64,000 nt of DNA, from NCBI GenBank assembly GCA_964482515.1, contig CAYZXT010000007.1:47491-111490 (forward strand), given 5' to 3'. Below the pieces are notes generated by a model. It did not search any database, had not been told where the DNA came from, and worked only from the letters and a program-made list of their open reading frames with translations. Positions 63,085 through 64,000 of the stretch are shown one piece after another. The translations under genes were made by a program, and so were the position numbers. Numbering within the stretch: position 1 is the first letter of the stretch; every line of letters begins with the position of its first letter. The stretch comes from CAYZXT01 sp964482515. GTDB taxonomy: Bacteria; Elusimicrobiota; Elusimicrobia; FEN-1173.

Positions 63085-63212
63085 TGGGGAAAGAATTCGC
63101 CATCTCCCTCGGACGCCTCACCGCCCCCCAGCCCCCGCTGTCGCGGGGGACGCTCGGGTCCTCGCGAGAGGCGAATCCTATCTTGCGGCAGAGTGAAAAG
63201 GAATCGCGATAA
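63084..63212 (+). CDS. Doubtful 42-aa ORF between PurS and PurL
   Basis: 42 codons overlapping the PurS stop by one base (TAATG) and ending just before purL. The region contains a strong hairpin (CCCCCGC-tgtc-GCGGGGG) and a larger fold with ATTCGCC and GGCGAAT arms. The protein is proline/serine/arginine-rich (PQPPLSRGTLGSSREANP) and not recognisable. It may simply be the PurS-purL spacer with structure. Confidence 0.2.
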   Translation: MGKEFAISLGRLTAPQPPLSRGTLGSSREANPILRQSEKESR

Positions 63213-64000
63213 ATGGAAACCACGACGGTGAAGGATTTCCTGAGCGCGTCCCCCGAAGAGCTCCTGCTCATGAGCAAGACCCGCGGGCTGTCCCTGTCCG
63301 TCGAGGAAATGAAGGCCATCCAGAAACATTTCAAGGGAATGGGCCGCACGCCGACCGACGCGGAGCTGGAGACCATCGCCCAGACTTGGTCCGAGCACTG
63401 CAAGCACAAGACCTTCCGCGCCGCGGTCAAGCACACGGAGAAAGACGAGAACGGCCGCGAGCGTTCCGTCGAATACAAGGATTTGCTGAAGGACACCATC
63501 GTCAAGGTGACGAACGAACTGGACAAGCCCTGGTGCCTGTCCGTGTTCAAGGACAACGCCGGGATCGTTTCTCTCGACGAAGCGGGCAAGGAAGCGGTGG
63601 CGTTTAAGGTGGAGACCCACAACCATCCTTCGGCGTTGGAACCCTACGGCGGCGCGGGCACGGGACTGGGCGGCGTGATCCGCGACATCATGGGCGCGGG
63701 CCTCGGCGCCAAGCCCATCGCCAACACCGACGTTTTCTGCTTCGCCCCGTTGGACCACGACGACAACAAGGTCGTGGAAGGCGTCCTCCCGCCGCGGCGG
63801 ATTTTCCACGGCGTGGTCTCCGGCGTGCGCGACTACGGCAACCGCATGGGCATCCCGACGGTCAACGGCGCGATTTATTTCGACGAAGATTTCCACTACA
63901 ACCCCCTCGTGTTCTGCGGCACCCTCGGCTTGATCCCCACGGACGCCATCGCCAAGGAAGTCCGCGACGGCGACCGCATCGTGGTGCTGGGCGGCCGCGT
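63213..64000 (+). CDS. purL: Phosphoribosylformylglycinamidine synthase subunit PurL, 5' part (runs off the window)
   Basis: Catalytic subunit of the FGAM synthase complex with PurS and PurQ. About 262 residues are visible and the frame is open to the end. Typical segments: GRTPTDAELETIAQTWSEHC near residue 44, AVAFKVETHNHPSALEPYGG (ATP-binding and FGAR site), and RDIMGAGLGAKPIANTDVF. The ATG follows AAAAGGAATCGCG. It is the small PurL type expected with a separate PurS, not the single 140-kDa form. Confidence 0.95.
   Translation, partial: METTTVKDFLSASPEELLLMSKTRGLSLSVEEMKAIQKHFKGMGRTPTDAELETIAQTWSEHCKHKTFRAAVKHTEKDENGRERSVEYKDLLKDTIVKVTNELDKPWCLSVFKDNAGIVSLDEAGKEAVAFKVETHNHPSALEPYGGAGTGLGGVIRDIMGAGLGAKPIANTDVFCFAPLDHDDNKVVEGVLPPRRIFHGVVSGVRDYGNRMGIPTVNGAIYFDEDFHYNPLVFCGTLGLIPTDAIAKEVRDGDRIVVLGGR

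Overview
The window is about 64 kb of compact, high-GC chromosome from a Gram-negative bacterium. It carries a TonB-dependent receptor, a PorV-like outer-membrane barrel, lipoprotein and periplasmic proteins, and a CIRCE-like chaperonin operator. It is mostly core metabolism, with no phage, insertion-sequence transposase, rRNA operon or CRISPR array. A PorV-like protein next to a secreted protein with a FlgD/T9SS-like C-terminal domain, a double-length ThyX, a B12-dependent reductase and a GH57 branching enzyme fit an uncultured lineage such as Elusimicrobiota or a relative. That placement is a low-confidence inference from gene content.

Layout. 1-3.0 kb: the end of gltX, then glnS and a tRNA-Gln(CUG). 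3.1-5.4 kb: a secreted MsrA, a hydroxyacid dehydrogenase and a ThiF/MoeB-like adenylyltransferase. 5.8-8.3 kb: a DUF4912 protein and a GH57 branching enzyme (glycogen). 8.3-10.6 kb: groES-groEL with a strong promoter, a degenerate CIRCE and a clear terminator. 10.6-13.0 kb: a CPBP membrane protein and metF, divergent from a pteridine-reductase-like SDR. 13.3-17.2 kb: an ABC-2 exporter, DUF4202, small CbiX and rsmI, partly in ATGA-overlapping order. 17.3-22.3 kb: argC, a zinc ribbon protein, argJ, tsaC, a low-molecular-weight phosphatase and glyA. 22.3-29.5 kb: a WecA/MraY-family transferase, tmk, holB, metG, an FkbM-like protein and a DUF4105-barrel protein.

31.3-38.5 kb (minus strand) is a signalling operon: TonB receptor, ABC-type substrate-binding protein, membrane histidine kinase, REC-REC, REC-kinase and two single REC proteins. 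It has five receiver domains and no recognisable output domain. 38.7-44.7 kb (minus strand) is a surface-protein operon: a possible 49-aa leader ORF, a PorV-like barrel, and a 1451-aa beta-helix protein with seven Ig repeats and a T9SS-like sorting domain.

45.8-64 kb is dominated by nucleotide synthesis: thyX, purA, carA, a flavin reductase, carB, nrdR-nrdJ-dcd, guaA, purC, a tandem PurS and the start of purL. In the middle sits a diguanylate cyclase fused to a glycogen-binding domain. Seven copies of a REPIN-like paired hairpin lie between genes, most of them just upstream of start codons.
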